A DNA stretch of 64,000 nucleotides, taken from NCBI GenBank assembly GCA_029339505.1, contig JAQISU010000246.1, positions 2,320,501-2,384,500 on the forward strand, given 5' to 3'. Positions 1 to 13,249 of this stretch are shown here, piece by piece. Made by a program: the position numbers and the translations under genes. Positions within the stretch are counted from its first letter, which is position 1; every line of letters starts with the position of its first letter. The DNA is from Unio delphinus (taxonomy: Eukaryota > Mollusca > Bivalvia > Unionida > Unionidae). Under the pieces are notes generated by a model. It had not been told where the DNA came from and made no database searches. It saw nothing but the letters and a program-made list of their open reading frames with translations.

Positions 1-1224
1 ATATTAAAAGTCAAAGACTCAACTGAGTGAATTTATTGGAACTAACCTTTCACTGTGAAACACTTTATAATGGATTGTTTCGATCTCCAACCTATACGAT
101 ATCATTAATAGAATATTCACCATGTTAAGACACGTTTTGATATGGTCAACATAACATTTTTAATAAAACTGAAGGAAGTTAACATTTGTGCCAAACTTAA
201 TTAGTGTTCAGACCTATTTATATGAGTATTTTCATTGAACATTCGTACTATTAAGTATCCTTATTTATCTTTTGTTATCCTTTTACAATTCACAAGAACC
301 AGTAACCCTCATGTATTCGTACCATTTTGTGTTCTTATACTTTTATCACTGATTTATAATAAATCTGTCTACTTATTTGTTTCCATATAACTGTTTGTGG
401 CGATATCTAGCCTTAAAGTGATGATGCTCTGTAAAATGCATAATCAGTCATTCAACCAATCAATCACTCAACTAATCAATCAAAGCTTCCACTCCGTTTA
501 TGCAGATCAATGAATAATGATCATACATTTCGTAATGTTTCAGCAAGTGGTTTGTGAAATTTGTTAATTTGGTGATACGTTTCGAGAGCTTTAGAGGTGC
601 AAGTATTTGTAATTGCTTCCGTCTCTAGTTTATTTATCAAAGGGCCAGAATTTCATTTGGTGCTTCGCTTTCTGTCACAATTTTTTCTTGCTCACCTTGT
701 ATTAAGTCTTCATAGACTTTTATAGGAAAATCTCTTAATAACAAAAGCCAATCTTCAAAATAAATGTTAATAAGCACTGAGCGATAGTAAAGGACATAAA
801 AGAAGGAACAAAGTCATACAATCGTCATATATAAGTAAAAAATACCAGGTCTTTCATGTTTCCAGTCCAGAAATGAAATGAAGTTTAAATATCTTTGGTC
901 GGTTGAATCCAGATAATAATCTTATTATAAAATGATGGAAATGTAAGTACATGGAAGAAATTGTCCATAACTAGAGAATAAACCATTGGCTTACTTGGCA
1001 TTGTTATTCAGTTCTGTTCTCATAGAAAGTACATTAGATAAATGTACAGTTTTATCTTAAAAAAAAAGATAAACATGTCTTGTTGCTGTCTTCTGATATT
1101 TTGTCATTGCAAATACCTAAATGGTATCCACAAGGTTTTTGACATAAAGAGTATAAAGTAAAAAGGGTCAATATATATCTTCATCCACACTTCTGCCTAT
1201 TTAGATTTTTTAATAATTATTAAG

Positions 1225-1387
1225 GTTTTCTCCCGAGAACAAGGATAGCATCAAACCATTCACATTCTTGCCGTTTGGGGCCGGACCCAGAAACTGCATA
1301 GGAAAGAGGCTGGCACTACTGCAAGCAAAGATGGCGATTGTTGGCATGGTCCAGAACTTCCGCTTTCAGACAGCACCCGACACTTTG
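1225..1387 (+). CDS. P450 gene A, penultimate exon (haem-binding loop)
   Basis: Reads FSRENKD...[12 protein letters not shown] in the frame set by a split Arg codon (phase 2 at entry), and leaves in phase 0 at a consensus GTAAGT donor (1388). The acceptor at 1223-1224 is AAG; the nearer TAG at 1202-1204 would bring an in-frame stop, so AAG must be used. Confidence 0.9.
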
Positions 1388-2039
1388 GTAAGTTTTCGTG
1401 ATGATGTTTATTCTTATGTTACAGTGTGGAAAAGGCTATTTTCTATGCAATATAGCTATGAAACTAATTAGATATCTCAAGCTGACATAAAGTCAAAGGA
1501 CCAGAAACTAATTACAAACTGTACCAAAATATTATTTTGTTTGCAGAAGTGAAGTGGATTGCATAATGTGAGTCGATTCCTACAGTTCATTCGGACCGAA
1601 CATTGGACTACTTAAAACATTGCTAATACTGCCAATGGTATCAGATTAACTATTCATTATTAAATTCTTGTACATTCATGATAACTGAAAGTGAGGAGAT
1701 CAAATTCACAAATAATATTCATAAATAAATTAACATACAAACAGCGGATGCGGTGGTATCTCAAGTCATTGAACTCTTTTCAATTAGTTCCATCTGTATA
1801 ATTGTTTTGGATACGCAGACATTATGATCAGATATAGAATCAATAACCAACACATTGACTAGTTCTTCTTTTTATTAGTTCTTCTTCCTTATATTATCAG
1901 AATTTGGAGGCTCAATTAGATGTCTATTCATTGTAAACTTAGGGACACCATCCCATATTTTCAGATCCCGCCAAAGCTTGACAAAGGAGCATTTACCAAG
2001 CCAGTCGATGGAATGTTCTTGAGGCTGGAAGCTTTATAA
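1225..2039 (+). CDS. Cytochrome P450, CYP3-clan-like (gene A), 3' end only
   Basis: These are the last two coding exons (1225-1387 and 1965-2039) of a microsomal P450 monooxygenase. The family uses haem iron, O2 and NADPH-P450 reductase to oxidise lipophilic substrates at the ER membrane. The first exon encodes the haem-binding loop [10 protein letters not shown] with the Cys thiolate ligand, and the second encodes the C-terminus ending LEAL-stop. Exon lengths (163 and 75 nt) and phases equal those of the last two exons of the complete paralogue at 17514-42958. By eye 45 of 54 and 18 of 24 residues match. All earlier exons, including the ExxR and I-helix exons, lie left of the window. The acceptor of the first exon is an unusual AAG with a weak pyrimidine tract. 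The rest of the reading frame is intact, so I call it a probably functional gene cut by the window edge. Confidence 0.9.
1965..2039 (+). CDS. P450 gene A, terminal coding exon
   Basis: TTTTCAG acceptor at 1958-1964, then 24 codons starting IPPKLDKG and ending LEAL, then TAA at 2037-2039. Same length as the paralogue's last exon. Confidence 0.9.
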   Translation: MPPKLDKGAFTKPVDGMFLRLEAL

Positions 2040-2080
2040 ACCTAAAACACAGAAATATGACAAAACATACGGAAAATATC

Positions 2081-2086
2081 AATAAA
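2081..2086 (+). promoter_or_regulatory. Polyadenylation signal AATAAA of P450 gene A
   Basis: Canonical hexamer 41 bases after the stop codon; no competing hexamer lies between. Confidence 0.6.
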
Positions 2087-2429
2087 GTGAAAAATATTTT
2101 CCTACCAGGACATTCGTTGGTAAATATCCGTTAAATGATCATCAATCATGCAGAAATATTCCAATTATATTATTTTATAGATTTAGTCATATTGATTAAT
2201 CATTTCATAGCTGAATTCTGCCTTGAATTACGGCTAAATAAATTCATAGAAATGAAGAAAATAATTGTTTCAATGTTTTAGAAAACGAAGTCTTTGTGTC
2301 AAATTTCAGTGATATGTGTAAAGTATCAGTATATTTGACAACTATTTTTCTATTCTTTGCTATAGTGTCTTTGTTTCCAGTTTCAATATTTACTTATATC
2401 CCTTTGTAGTGTTCCTAAAGGATGAGCAT

Positions 2430-2504
<75 letters not shown>

Positions 2505-2527
2505 ATGTGTGTGTGTGTGTGTGTGTT
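2430..2527. repeat. Compound (TG)n(TA)n(TG)n microsatellite
   Basis: Direct reading: TG run, then TA run, then interrupted TG run. The short ORF across it is low complexity. Confidence 0.95.
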
Positions 2528-3602
2528 TAAATGCAAAAAAATATCTAATCATGATATAATTAGACCCCAGATGTCTTACAAACATAAAGATTATTGTTAG
2601 ATAGTAGCTTAACGGCTTCTTTCCCTTTTAAAAGTTTTAGTGCATTAAATACCCCAAGACCTGAAGGATATTGGAATCTATCAAGTCATACAACGAAATA
2701 AACCTTAACGTTAACGCTGATTACATTGGTCAAAGTGGTCATAAAGCGTTGATGCATTCTCATTCTGTGTTGATATGGACACAAATAAGCCTGCTAAGTT
2801 GTGCTTGTTTTAAATATTTCATTAAATGCATGGTTTTCAATAAGATGATTTATATTTTAATTACACCATATATCAAAGACACAAAATTTATATATAAATA
2901 ACTAGCAGGAGAGTTGTAAAATGATACACGGAACTAATTCAGTTCCCATACTAAACCTATGCAAACACCATGATATTAAAACTTCAATAACTTTACATTT
3001 CTGAGTGTTCATCATCGCAGCTATATTTGTCAGTATAGATGCATCCTGGATAAGAAATTATGTGTTAAGAAAACCATATGGGCAGCGTCATTGTCTGGCT
3101 ATTCGTGCTTAAAACGTGTGCTTTTAATTCTGCACTAAAGAAATAGGCACTAATTTCAGTAATGAGTGTTGCAAACCCAACTCTGTTAAATGATTTAAAT
3201 TCCATCAGTAAAACAATATCTCTATATTTTTCAGTTACAGCTCGAACAAGCTCACTTCAGGTTGTTTTTACTATAAAAGTTTTTATCGACCAATCTTGCC
3301 TAGCCAAATGTATATAATTATATATTCTATTTTATCTTCATAGACTGGTTCCCATTTTTCGATATCATTAGAATCATGAGTCAGTTATCCACACTTGATT
3401 TACTTGACTGACATTGAATTTGTAGTTAAATGGATAGTAAACACTGATTAATGTTCATCTTGTCAGTGATTACAATAGTGATTATTAAATTATATCGTTA
3501 TGTTGATTTACACCAATAAAAGCATTTCTGGCAACATGTTGATTTGCACCAATAAAAGCAATGGTGCATTTCTGGCAACATTTAAGTATTTGGTCTTCAT
3601 TT

Positions 3603-3604
<2 letters not shown>
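2528..3604. other. Intergenic, no gene seen
   Basis: AT-rich sequence with no ORF of recognisable family. Around 3500-3580 a phrase of about 35 bp (GTTGATTTACACCAATAAAAGC and its variant) occurs twice in tandem. Confidence 0.5.
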
Positions 3605-3645
<41 letters not shown>

Positions 3646-3945
3646 TCTGCGTGTGTATGTGTGTGTGATTTGGATTGTTAAAGCAGCTTTAGCAATTTTT
3701 CAGTCGTATGGTTACGACTAACATTGGGATATCTTGCCACAGACATGTAGCATCCTGTCCCACCCAATCATATTATCTTAACACCAGGCCGACCATTCTT
3801 AATACTAACCTCTTAATGTTGACAGCGTAGCCAGGCAGCCGTTAGTGCCGTTTTTATTTCTTTAGCATGACTCGGCCTGAGTTCGAACATGTGACCTCCC
3901 GCATCTGAGGCGAACATTCTAACCACTTAGTCTACCGGAGGTGTT
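3605..3945 (-). mobile_element. tRNA-derived SINE with (CA)n tail, minus orientation
   Basis: Read on the minus strand it starts near 3945 with a tRNA-like head. A B-box-like TGTTCGAACTC lies near 3890, following a GGTTAGAATG A-box-like segment. The body contains GATTGGGTGGGACA and GTCTGTGGCAAGATATCCC, and the element ends in CAATCCAAATCACACAC with a (CA)n tail (the plus-strand TG run 3605-3667). The same body and tail recur in plus orientation at 42407-42628 inside the P450 gene, which makes this a family. The tRNA-like part is degenerate. Confidence 0.75.
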
Positions 3946-6900
3946 GATTTAAAAACAAATGAAAACCAGAAAATGTGTTAAAGTTGTCTAAATCATCAGT
4001 TACAATGTTTACTGTCACCATTTATCTCTCTTCAATTTAAGGATGAAATATATTAGCAGTCATGTCATAGTATACAAAAAAATGAGTAAACGGTAAATGC
4101 TACCATCTATATTTGCATCAATTATTACAAAACAAAACGAGATTTAAATACAGATATTACCTAATATTCCATAGAATACGTACATTTTAAGTCAGATAAG
4201 CCAATTAAATACAAAGTATGAAGTTTGAAAACATCCACTGAATGAAATCAGTGAAAACCAAAGTCATGAGAATGTATCATCTTTAAGCATGTATTTCCGC
4301 ACCGAAGTGTTAAGTAAAGAGTAAGGTCATTGTCCAGGGATTGGTCTTAGCGGGTCCATATTTGCTTTAATATGGATTTAAGTCATAATTGAGTTGCCTA
4401 TGTTAGCATTACTTTTTATCCGGATTGCTGATTTAATGAGATCTATCAGCCTGTATTTGCCTGTTTTTGCATACTTCCTGCGCCATTAAAATAATAGCGA
4501 GTAGTGTTCTCCATCATGATTACTGATAATATCCTGAGAAGATTAAATTGTATTTTGAAATTTTTCCTCTTTCAGTCCGACTAGCTATCTGGTGAATTGG
4601 TAATACAACACTCTTATGATTTCACATCGCACAAGGTTGAAATTATTTTGGGCTCTGCAGTTTATGGCTCCTAAGAAAAGGCCAAATGTTAAAAATGCCC
4701 AGACATTTGTGGTAGGTGTGGCCTTTGGTAATCTAGAATGTGTCTTTTCTAATAATCATCCTTTTTTGCCAAGAAGGGCAAATATAAGAATTTTAAGTTT
4801 GAAAAACCAGAAAGATGAGTTCTTAGGACACTATGTTCCTCTGAGGGTCATACAGATGAATGTCGGTAGCAGGTAATCAATGAAATATCATTCAGCAAAA
4901 TAATGACATCACCGAGTTAGTATTTAAAGCCTAATTGCCATTTTTTATTGATTATATCATGTACTCTGGAGAGTATGCGTCACCAATGATAGTAAATTAT
5001 ATATAAGACTTGCGTGACCTTAGATATAACATCACGAGCATTATGTTGAGACGTCATCGCCAGCTCATTCAGTGAAATATTAAGATTTCACAACGCAAAC
5101 CATTCAATTATCATTATTCTCAGTAGGTCCTTGACCGTATTGGCCTATCTGCAGTATTAACTATCCAGTGTTAACATAATAACATACATATAGTAAACAT
5201 ACACCACAATATTGTTGACATGCAATGATTTAAAACACGCAGTGCGTAACAGGCCGAACGTTGCCTTTGAAAGAAACAAACGATTACCATAGACTCGCCG
5301 CAGAAAATTGGACAAAGTCAACATCTTGATGCATCTGATGTTATAAAGTTAAATTGTGCGAGACATAAATTACTACTGTACAACGATGAAAATCACTAAG
5401 ATGCCTTCTAATCAAGTTTTACTTTTAAACACTGGAAACCTCACTTTGCAATTAATGTAGAAATCACCACAGTCTGGAATTCCAAGTTGTAGTGCGCACT
5501 TTATCAAGACAAAAACTTAATTCATATTGTTCCCCATCATTGGACTCGGGTCACAATTGTTCCTACGAGTTCATTACCCGCGAATGTAGTCCAAGGCTAT
5601 TTTTATAGCATTATATCCACTCTTGTTTTAGTGGTAATACAAGAGCTAGATTTAGCAATTATTCGTATTGTTTTAAAGGTAACTGTTTAGTCTTTAGAAA
5701 TTGAGCATTATTGTGTGGTTCTTTGTGTATATTTCGGTGCGAGTCCAGAGTGAATAATGAGGCATTTATAGTAATATGAAAGTGAAATATGTGAACCACT
5801 TCATGGTGACTTGTTTACAGTTCAACATCTCAAACACATGCCAAATAACCTACTACAAGAATTACATCGCGAATACATCTTTGAACGTATTAACATATGA
5901 TGTATTATTATTTCAACACAGTCCAATGTTCATTGGTAAGAAACAAATGTGTAGAGCATACAGGGTACCTAATAGTGTTATGAGTTCATTTATATCAGAA
6001 CTCAGTTGACAAGTTGACAGACTAGGCAGAAAATCGTTAAGGAATGCAGATTGTCGGCCATTAGGCCATTCTAGTCTGGCCCTTTATAAAGAATACATTT
6101 AATCATCTAACCGCCATTTATATGGCACTTGTCAATATCGTTTAGTGTAGCAAATTAAACATAGAAAGTAGGTCGCAATAATCCAACCTTGAATGTTTGC
6201 ACAACTTATTTCACATCTAGATGGATGAGATATATTTTTTGTGTTACAATCTTACAATAGTTTTATATTTTATTCAAACTAAAAAAAAGTTTACACAATG
6301 ACATGTTAATGTGAAATGTTTTTATGTATTATTATATTCTAAGTTTCAAATGTTTCTTAATGTAATTTTGAAGAACGTTTTTTTTAGAGCACAAAACTGG
6401 TCACAGTCTACCAGTGTTGTTATCTGACACATTCCATCCTAAGACGCACATAAATGGTAAATTTGATGATATTCTGATGATATATGATATACTATATTTA
6501 AATAAAAGTTAAAATTTTTGTATCAGCATAATTAGTGATGACCAATGAAAATGGAGCATGAATGGAAGACCCAGTTGAGAGGTATTCTCAAAATGTTACA
6601 TCTAAAATATGATTCAAGGTGATGGTACCATCTTCAAAATCGAGTTGTTGTCTTTGAGGGAGTTGTGCTACAAGTCATATCAATCAACCAATGTGATACT
6701 GATGTAACATTTTTGGTGTTTAAAGTGTTTTGCATCTTAGCCGCCTTTGTTACAGATTTTTCATTAGTATATATGCTTTCAGCGCTATGGGGTTAATACT
6801 GCATAAAGAAATAAAAGACATGTTGGATTTCCAAAGATATCTTTTTGAAAATAACTTTCCATACGTTCTACATGAATAAATATTGGTACCAAAGAACTGC

Positions 6901-7264
6901 TCGCATGATCATATTCATGTAATAGGCCAAAAGTACGAAGTGTGTTCTGACTGCTAGGATCTGTATCGAAGGTTAGACAAGACACACAAAGCATGCTACA
7001 TTATGATACTATCATCAGTCCAGCAGGAACGTATGGAGCGACAACCTATTCCATTATAACAATGATGACAAATATATTTTGGCATCTAAATATACAGCGG
7101 CCATATTTGACCTAATGTTCACAGAATAATACACTGCAAGTAATAGGTTCGATAGCAACCATTCAAACTCCACAGTAACCGGGTACAGTCTAAACTATAT
7201 TTTTCCCCTTCTGCCCAGAATAATACATATGTACTATTAGGACAAAGACGTGAAGGAGAAATCT
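3946..7264. other. Intergenic, no recognisable gene
   Basis: Short ORFs exist (for example 4616-4876, 86 codons; 5776-6009, 77 codons), but none has a recognisable domain, splice context or compositional contrast with its surroundings. No microsatellite over 30 bp was seen. Confidence 0.4.
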
Positions 7265-7270
7265 ATCATT

Positions 7271-7271
7271 A

Positions 7272-7322
<51 letters not shown>
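7271..7322. repeat. (AAT)n microsatellite, LINE 3' tail
   Basis: An AAT run abuts the 3' end of the minus-strand L2-like element. On the element's strand it is an (ATT)n tail, as expected for this clade. Confidence 0.85.
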
Positions 7323-8125
7323 TTTGTATAGAGCCTAATCTTTAGAAGCTCTAAGCACTTTACAATATCTTTAATGATATGACTACACTACAGAAAAAAA
7401 AACCAAAAAGCAATGAAATTAGAAAACATAAAACATGCTGAAAACATGTAAGATACACAACATTATTAGATCTCTAAGTTTGTTACTGAAAAAGGTGAGT
7501 TTGAAGAGCACTCTTTAAAGGGACCACTGTGTCTTTGTGTCTAATTTAAATGGTTAATTCATTCCACATCGCCAGGCTCTGGTATGCAAAAATAAAGGAC
7601 GTTGTCCATATGACGTCGTTTTCATAGTGGTAACAATGAGTATATGATTGTCAGAAGAGGAGCGTAAGGATCTTTCTGGTGTATACACATGGGTGAGGCC
7701 GGATAGGTATGTTGGACTTGAGTCTGTCAGTAAAACGTAGCACAGAGAATAAATGTTGTGTTTGATTCTGTATCGAATGGATAGCCAGTGTAGGGTACAG
7801 AGCAGTGGTGAGGTGTGCTCTGATCGAGGTACTCTAAAGATGATCCGACCAGCTGTGCTTTGAACTTTTTTGAAGTTTCTGGAGTAAATATTGTGATGAA
7901 CCAGACAGAATTGAGTTGCAATAGTTCAGTTTTGAAAGTACTAATGAACACACAAGTGTTTTAATGGCATCAATTGAAAAATATTTACGAATGGAACTGA
8001 TGCGTCTCAGCTGAAGATATGCAGCCTTGCATATGTTCATGACATGTTGGTACAATTTGTGAGTACTGTCTAGAGTAACACCTAGGTTTCGTAATATGTG
8101 AATTTAATGTTGGTGTTGTTGATAT

Positions 8126-8557
8126 TTATTGGCTGAGGTAAAGGATGTGAATGAGAACGTCATTGTGATGTGTTGTGATCAGAATGGCCTCAGTTTTATC
8201 ATCATTCATCTGCAGCTTGTTACATGTTATCCATGATTTCACATCAGAAATGCACGTCTCTAATCCATGGATGGTATCATCAACTTCAGTTGGGTGGCTA
8301 GACTTGTATATTTGGCTGTCATCAGCGTACAATTGGTGAGACACTGAATGATGATCTATGACACTCGAGAGCGTTTGAGTAATTAGAATGAAGGCAACAG
8401 GTCCAAGAACACAGCCATGTGGAACACCACAACATACGTCAACTGGGCTGTAATGAATTCCATTTGCAGATACAATTTGTGTCCTGTTGACTAATATGAC
8501 TGTAAGGCTGTATTCTGAATACCAAAACATGTTGGAGACGGAGAAGTAACATATCAT
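8126..8557 (-). pseudogene. Reverse transcriptase fragment with YADD catalytic box
   Basis: Open stretch of 143 codons encoding the SPVDVCCGVPHGCVLGP segment and the polymerase active-site YADDSQIY. These are motifs B and C of a LINE reverse transcriptase. Upstream motif A (LDLSAAFDTIDHD) lies in another frame at 8726-8560, so a frameshift separates them. Confidence 0.8.
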
Positions 8558-9590
8558 GGTCTATCGTGTCGAATGCTGCAGACAAATCCAGGAGGGTGAG
8601 GACTCTACTATTCCCACTATCCAAAGCAGAGAGAATGTCATTAAATACTTTCAGAAGAGTAGTTTCAGTACTGTAGCAAGGGCGATATGCAGACTGGACA
8701 TTGCGAAAACGACTGGTTGAATTCAAATGAGATACAAGTTGGGTTAGAACAACGTTTTCTAATATTTTTATATGAACGGGAGATAATAAACTTAGCGGTC
8801 GTTCTTTAAATCGTTATAGTCAAGTGTTGGTTTCTTCAACAGAGGCTTTACAATGGCAGATTGGACAAATGATGGGAATTCCCTGGTTGAGAAAGAGGTA
8901 GTAATGACATCAATTAGTGAAGGCCTAATTAGATCTAAGCACTCAAGCAGCAGTGGTGTTGGAATTTGGTCAAGTTCACATGACTTTCGCGCACTATTCA
9001 TCACAATTTTCCGAACTAAATTCATTGAGACATGTTAAGCTTATCTCTAAAGGTTTGTACCTTGTCACGGAATAAATTTGTAAACAGGTCCGGAAGGTCT
9101 GCTGAAGAAATTTTATTTTGGAAGTTGTGTACAATTTTTTCTTTAACTTTAGTTTGTTAGTAATCTTGAACAGGTCTTTGCAACTGGAATTCTACGTGAT
9201 CTTAGAATTGTAGTGGGATATTGTGGCTAAATGCTTTATGTTTGGGACGTTCTTAGCGGCTTCATATATTTGTTTATGAATATGGTGGAAAGAAAAAGCC
9301 TCTCCGCTTTACGGCGGTCTCCTTTAGCACTTCGAAGCTGGTCCCTCACAATGCTGTTCTACGCCAAACACTTTTGAATTGATACTCTAAAGTTACTATT
9401 AAGAGGTGTTGAAGCTATTAAAGGTCTTCCCCCAACGTTGAAATGAACTGCTGTCAGAAAGACTTTCACAGTTATAGTAGATGAGGCTCAACCAATGCGA
9501 TAAAAACTTGAAGGTATGGACAAAGTATGTGATGAAATAGTTGATATAAAAGGCATAATCAGAATCAGAATCAGACCAAGCAAGCAACGG

Positions 9591-10413
<823 letters not shown>

Positions 10414-10429
10414 TTGCATTAATTATAAT

Positions 10430-10795
10430 ATGGTAGACTTTGAGAGATTATCTCCAATCAAACCTTCTAAATCTAGGTACGATCTTGACAGAAAAAACCC
10501 TGACTTGCCGAGGAGAATTTTGGTTAAAACTCTGATTAAAAGTATTCGTGGTACCAAGAAAGAATTTTGCAATGAGTATGTATCCCATGTGTGGTCAACA
10601 TTCAGAATTATAAAAAAAAACATCGAAGGTGTTAGCGATGCTACAATAAACGTCCAACGAGCAGCAACGAATAGTAACTATCTCGACAGTCAAGGATATG
10701 TTTTTCACAGAAAATGTATTGTAGCGTTACGGGATACCACGAAAGGCGATACTTGGATTATACGTGACAAACGTGACCCTATTTGTGTTATTTAA
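10430..10795 (+). CDS. Unknown ORF, 121 codons
   Basis: The open stretch starts immediately after the TA array, so its true start may be lost or different. The product is basic and hydrophilic ([20 protein letters not shown] at the start) with no membrane segment or recognised motif. It is followed by further broken coding-looking stretches on the same strand, which suggests a decayed multi-gene element rather than a host gene. Function unknown. Confidence 0.3.
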   Translation: MVDFERLSPIKPSKSRYDLDRKNPDLPRRILVKTLIKSIRGTKKEFCNEYVSHVWSTFRIIKKNIEGVSDATINVQRAATNSNYLDSQGYVFHRKCIVALRDTTKGDTWIIRDKRDPICVI

Positions 10796-10831
10796 AATAT
10801 TATTACGCTAAATGACATTAACTAACATTAA

Positions 10832-11207
10832 CAAGATCTCAAACCGATGAAATTTTTGTCATTGCCTACGTCAAGGATAAATTGTGTAGCTGAACAGGTA
10901 ATGGAACACTTCACAAATGCGATAAGTAGAAACGGTTTAACGGCTCTAAGACGTAAAAAATCACGTTAAATAACATTGCCAATCCATGACTGTATAATGG
11001 TATTGACAAACCGTATTATGAACGAGCGTATCCTATGACTGCATTTAATTACCCACTCAATCATATAACTAGCGTTCAAGATCTCAAACCGATGAAATTT
11101 TTGTCATTGCCTACGTCAAGGATAAATTGTGTAGCTGAACAAGTAATGGAACACTTCACAAATATGATAAGTAGAAACGGTTTAACGGCTCTAAGACGTA
11201 AAAAAAT
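10832..11207 (+). repeat. Direct duplication, unit about 131 bp, offset 245 bp
   Basis: CAAGATCTCAAACCGATGAA begins both copies (10832 and 11077), and they run in parallel through CTCTAAGACGTAAAAAA. I see only two substitutions and one base of length difference. Confidence 0.9.
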
Positions 11208-11256
11208 CAGTGGGCTACAGTTAAAGATACCAGACGTCTATCAAAGATGTTGCTGA
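11035..11256 (+). pseudogene. Unknown coding remnant containing the second copy of a tandem duplication
   Basis: A 73-codon stretch containing LKPMKFLSLPTSRINCVAEQ. The same peptide is encoded at 10839-10962 in the first copy of the duplication, there ending at a stop after RRKKSR. Differences between the copies are few. No family recognised. Confidence 0.3.
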
Positions 11257-11284
11257 ATAAGGTAAGAAATTAAAATTTCCAATC

Positions 11285-11482
11285 ATGGTGAAAACGTTAG
11301 CATTGGAGCTTTTGCACGAATCGAACTATAAATTAGCTTCGATTAAACATATTGATGATAATGCGCATGCGTGGACTAATGCAGTAACAATCTTACCACT
11401 AAATCGAATTGTGACATTTTATGACGGTGATATATTTGATTTTCTTAACAAGATAAGTAAAAAAGATCCTATATCAGAATGA
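11285..11482 (+). pseudogene. Unknown coding remnant
   Basis: A 65-codon stretch (MVKTLALELLHESNYKLASI at the start). After its stop the same frame continues readable as FDQFVRPNGDIYRKEVL around 11545-11610, suggesting one longer ancestral ORF broken by a nonsense change. Later frame-shifted readable stretches reach about 12000. No family recognised. Confidence 0.3.
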
Positions 11483-13249
11483 TTATTTCAGAATTCGGAA
11501 AACGACGATGAATTGATTAGACCAGTTAGTTGTACTAAAGAAACAAATAAGTTTGACCAGTTTGTAAGACCCAATGGTGACATATATCGTAAAGAAGTTC
11601 TCCACATAAAATGAAACATCTTGCGGTTGGATATACCAGCGATGATGCTTAAAAGCTGCTCTGCATCTGTTTTATCGTTCCGTCAGTCGCGGCTCGTTTT
11701 GCTCAGAATGAAAATTCATGGAAGCCAAAACGATTAGAATTTCTTGAAAACGTGCAGCTAAGCTGCTGAAAATGTGGACAAGGCGGATAGTGGAATACTG
11801 ATATAATTATACGGATGTTATCTCGTTTGATATGGTTGCATGTTATCTGGGAAGTGTGGATATGGGGGAGTGTTCGGAATATTTTGAAAGATTTGGACAT
11901 CTAACACATGATACGACCTTAGTATTGATAAACGAACTTCTACCAGATTTTGATATAACTAGATTCGCTTGTATCGAGTCATTTAAGATCTCCATATAAT
12001 TTGTCATGTTTGGTTTGGAATAATTTTTTTCAGAAAAGCTGTGAGTACCAGTAGTATTATTACGATATATACCTGCTATAAAAATACGGTTATCGTTGAT
12101 TGTAAGTGCATCAGTTATATCATATGGTTCACAGAAACAAGTTTGGTTATCTTAACGAGAGAAATATTGTAATTATTAACATCCTAATAAAACTAATTTT
12201 GAAAATAAAATCGCAAAAGCTAATTTGTAAATTTACCCAAGGAGAATAATATGATCATAAACGACATTGTCCAAGACTGATTATAGACGATGCTGAACTC
12301 TATATTATAATTGCTCATTCAACGATCCGAGAGGTACGCTTATGAGTCGAAGTAATACTTACTTGTCTGACTTAACTAAATTAGGTAGATTTGTTAATTA
12401 TATTGATGGTTAATTACCGCAGTTTACTCATTAAAGTTTTCCAATGATCGCGTACTTTTGACAAATCTATTTTCCTTAATAAACAGTTTCTGAGCTTGTT
12501 GTCAGAGTCGCTACAGATTTATTTTATATCACAAAAAATATGCAGGACTGCTAAAACAACTACGTATCAACATTTATGCATGACGTAGCGAATGGGAAAT
12601 TAAACAAGAAAATATACTTAGTTGTTCTGAATCTGCCGATGATGTGCTTGAAAATGTCAAGAATATAATAATCAAACATTAAAGCTATCGTCTGGACCGT
12701 CAGTGTATGATCCTTTGATTAGACGTAAGACTGTTTATCATAATGGGCTTGGACTTTTTGATGGAACTATTTCGAAATTTTGATAAAGTTGTTTTGACGC
12801 CTACACACAAACGCGCAGACAAATGAAAGAAGGAGACGTTAAATCGTGTACTTATAAATTATTTCAAGGGAATGATGAAAAATTCCGGAACTGATAGGTG
12901 ACAAAATATATTCCGAATTTTTATTTTGGAGGGGGGACAAAATACGTACAGTCTCTAAAGATTTATAAAAATATTTCTTCATTGACTAGTGACACAAAAT
13001 ACTGCTGTAATAAGGTGTGGCGATCATGGTCAACCGCAATCTTTTATTGCATTGTTTCCACACATGTCTGAAACAGTTTCTAGATTGTTATGAGGAAATA
13101 AATGATGATCACAGAGGGCTTGTTCCAGAAGTAAAGGAGTTATTAAAAAGAAAGAATTAGACTACAAGCAAATAAAATTCAGTGTGAAATAATGCGTGAA
13201 ATAAATTCAGAAACATAGGTGTCGTGAAAATCAAAATTTATCACTCACT

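Larger units (their letters stand above)
7265..9590 (-). mobile_element. L2/CR1-like non-LTR retrotransposon, degenerate, 5'-truncated
   Basis: The minus strand carries reverse-transcriptase blocks in order: about 9025-8792 (KARKSCELDQIPTPLL-type fingers), 8726-8560 (LDLSAAFDTIDHDML, palm motif A), about 8450-8130 (GVPHGCVLGP, then the catalytic box YADDSQIY, then NDDKTEAIL), 8055-7840 (thumb, KLNYCNSIL) and a C-terminal tail near 7560. The blocks sit in different frames with stops between, so the element is dead. Its 3' end carries TAGAGCC...AGCACTTTA and an (ATT)n tail (plus-strand AAT run 7271-7322), typical of L2-like elements. A related 3' end lies at 54470-55040 in the opposite orientation. 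Confidence 0.85.

Noticed and set aside
4616..4876. 86-codon ORF between the P450 genes
   Set aside because: No domain, no neighbouring exon with matching phase, and no similarity to P450 exons.
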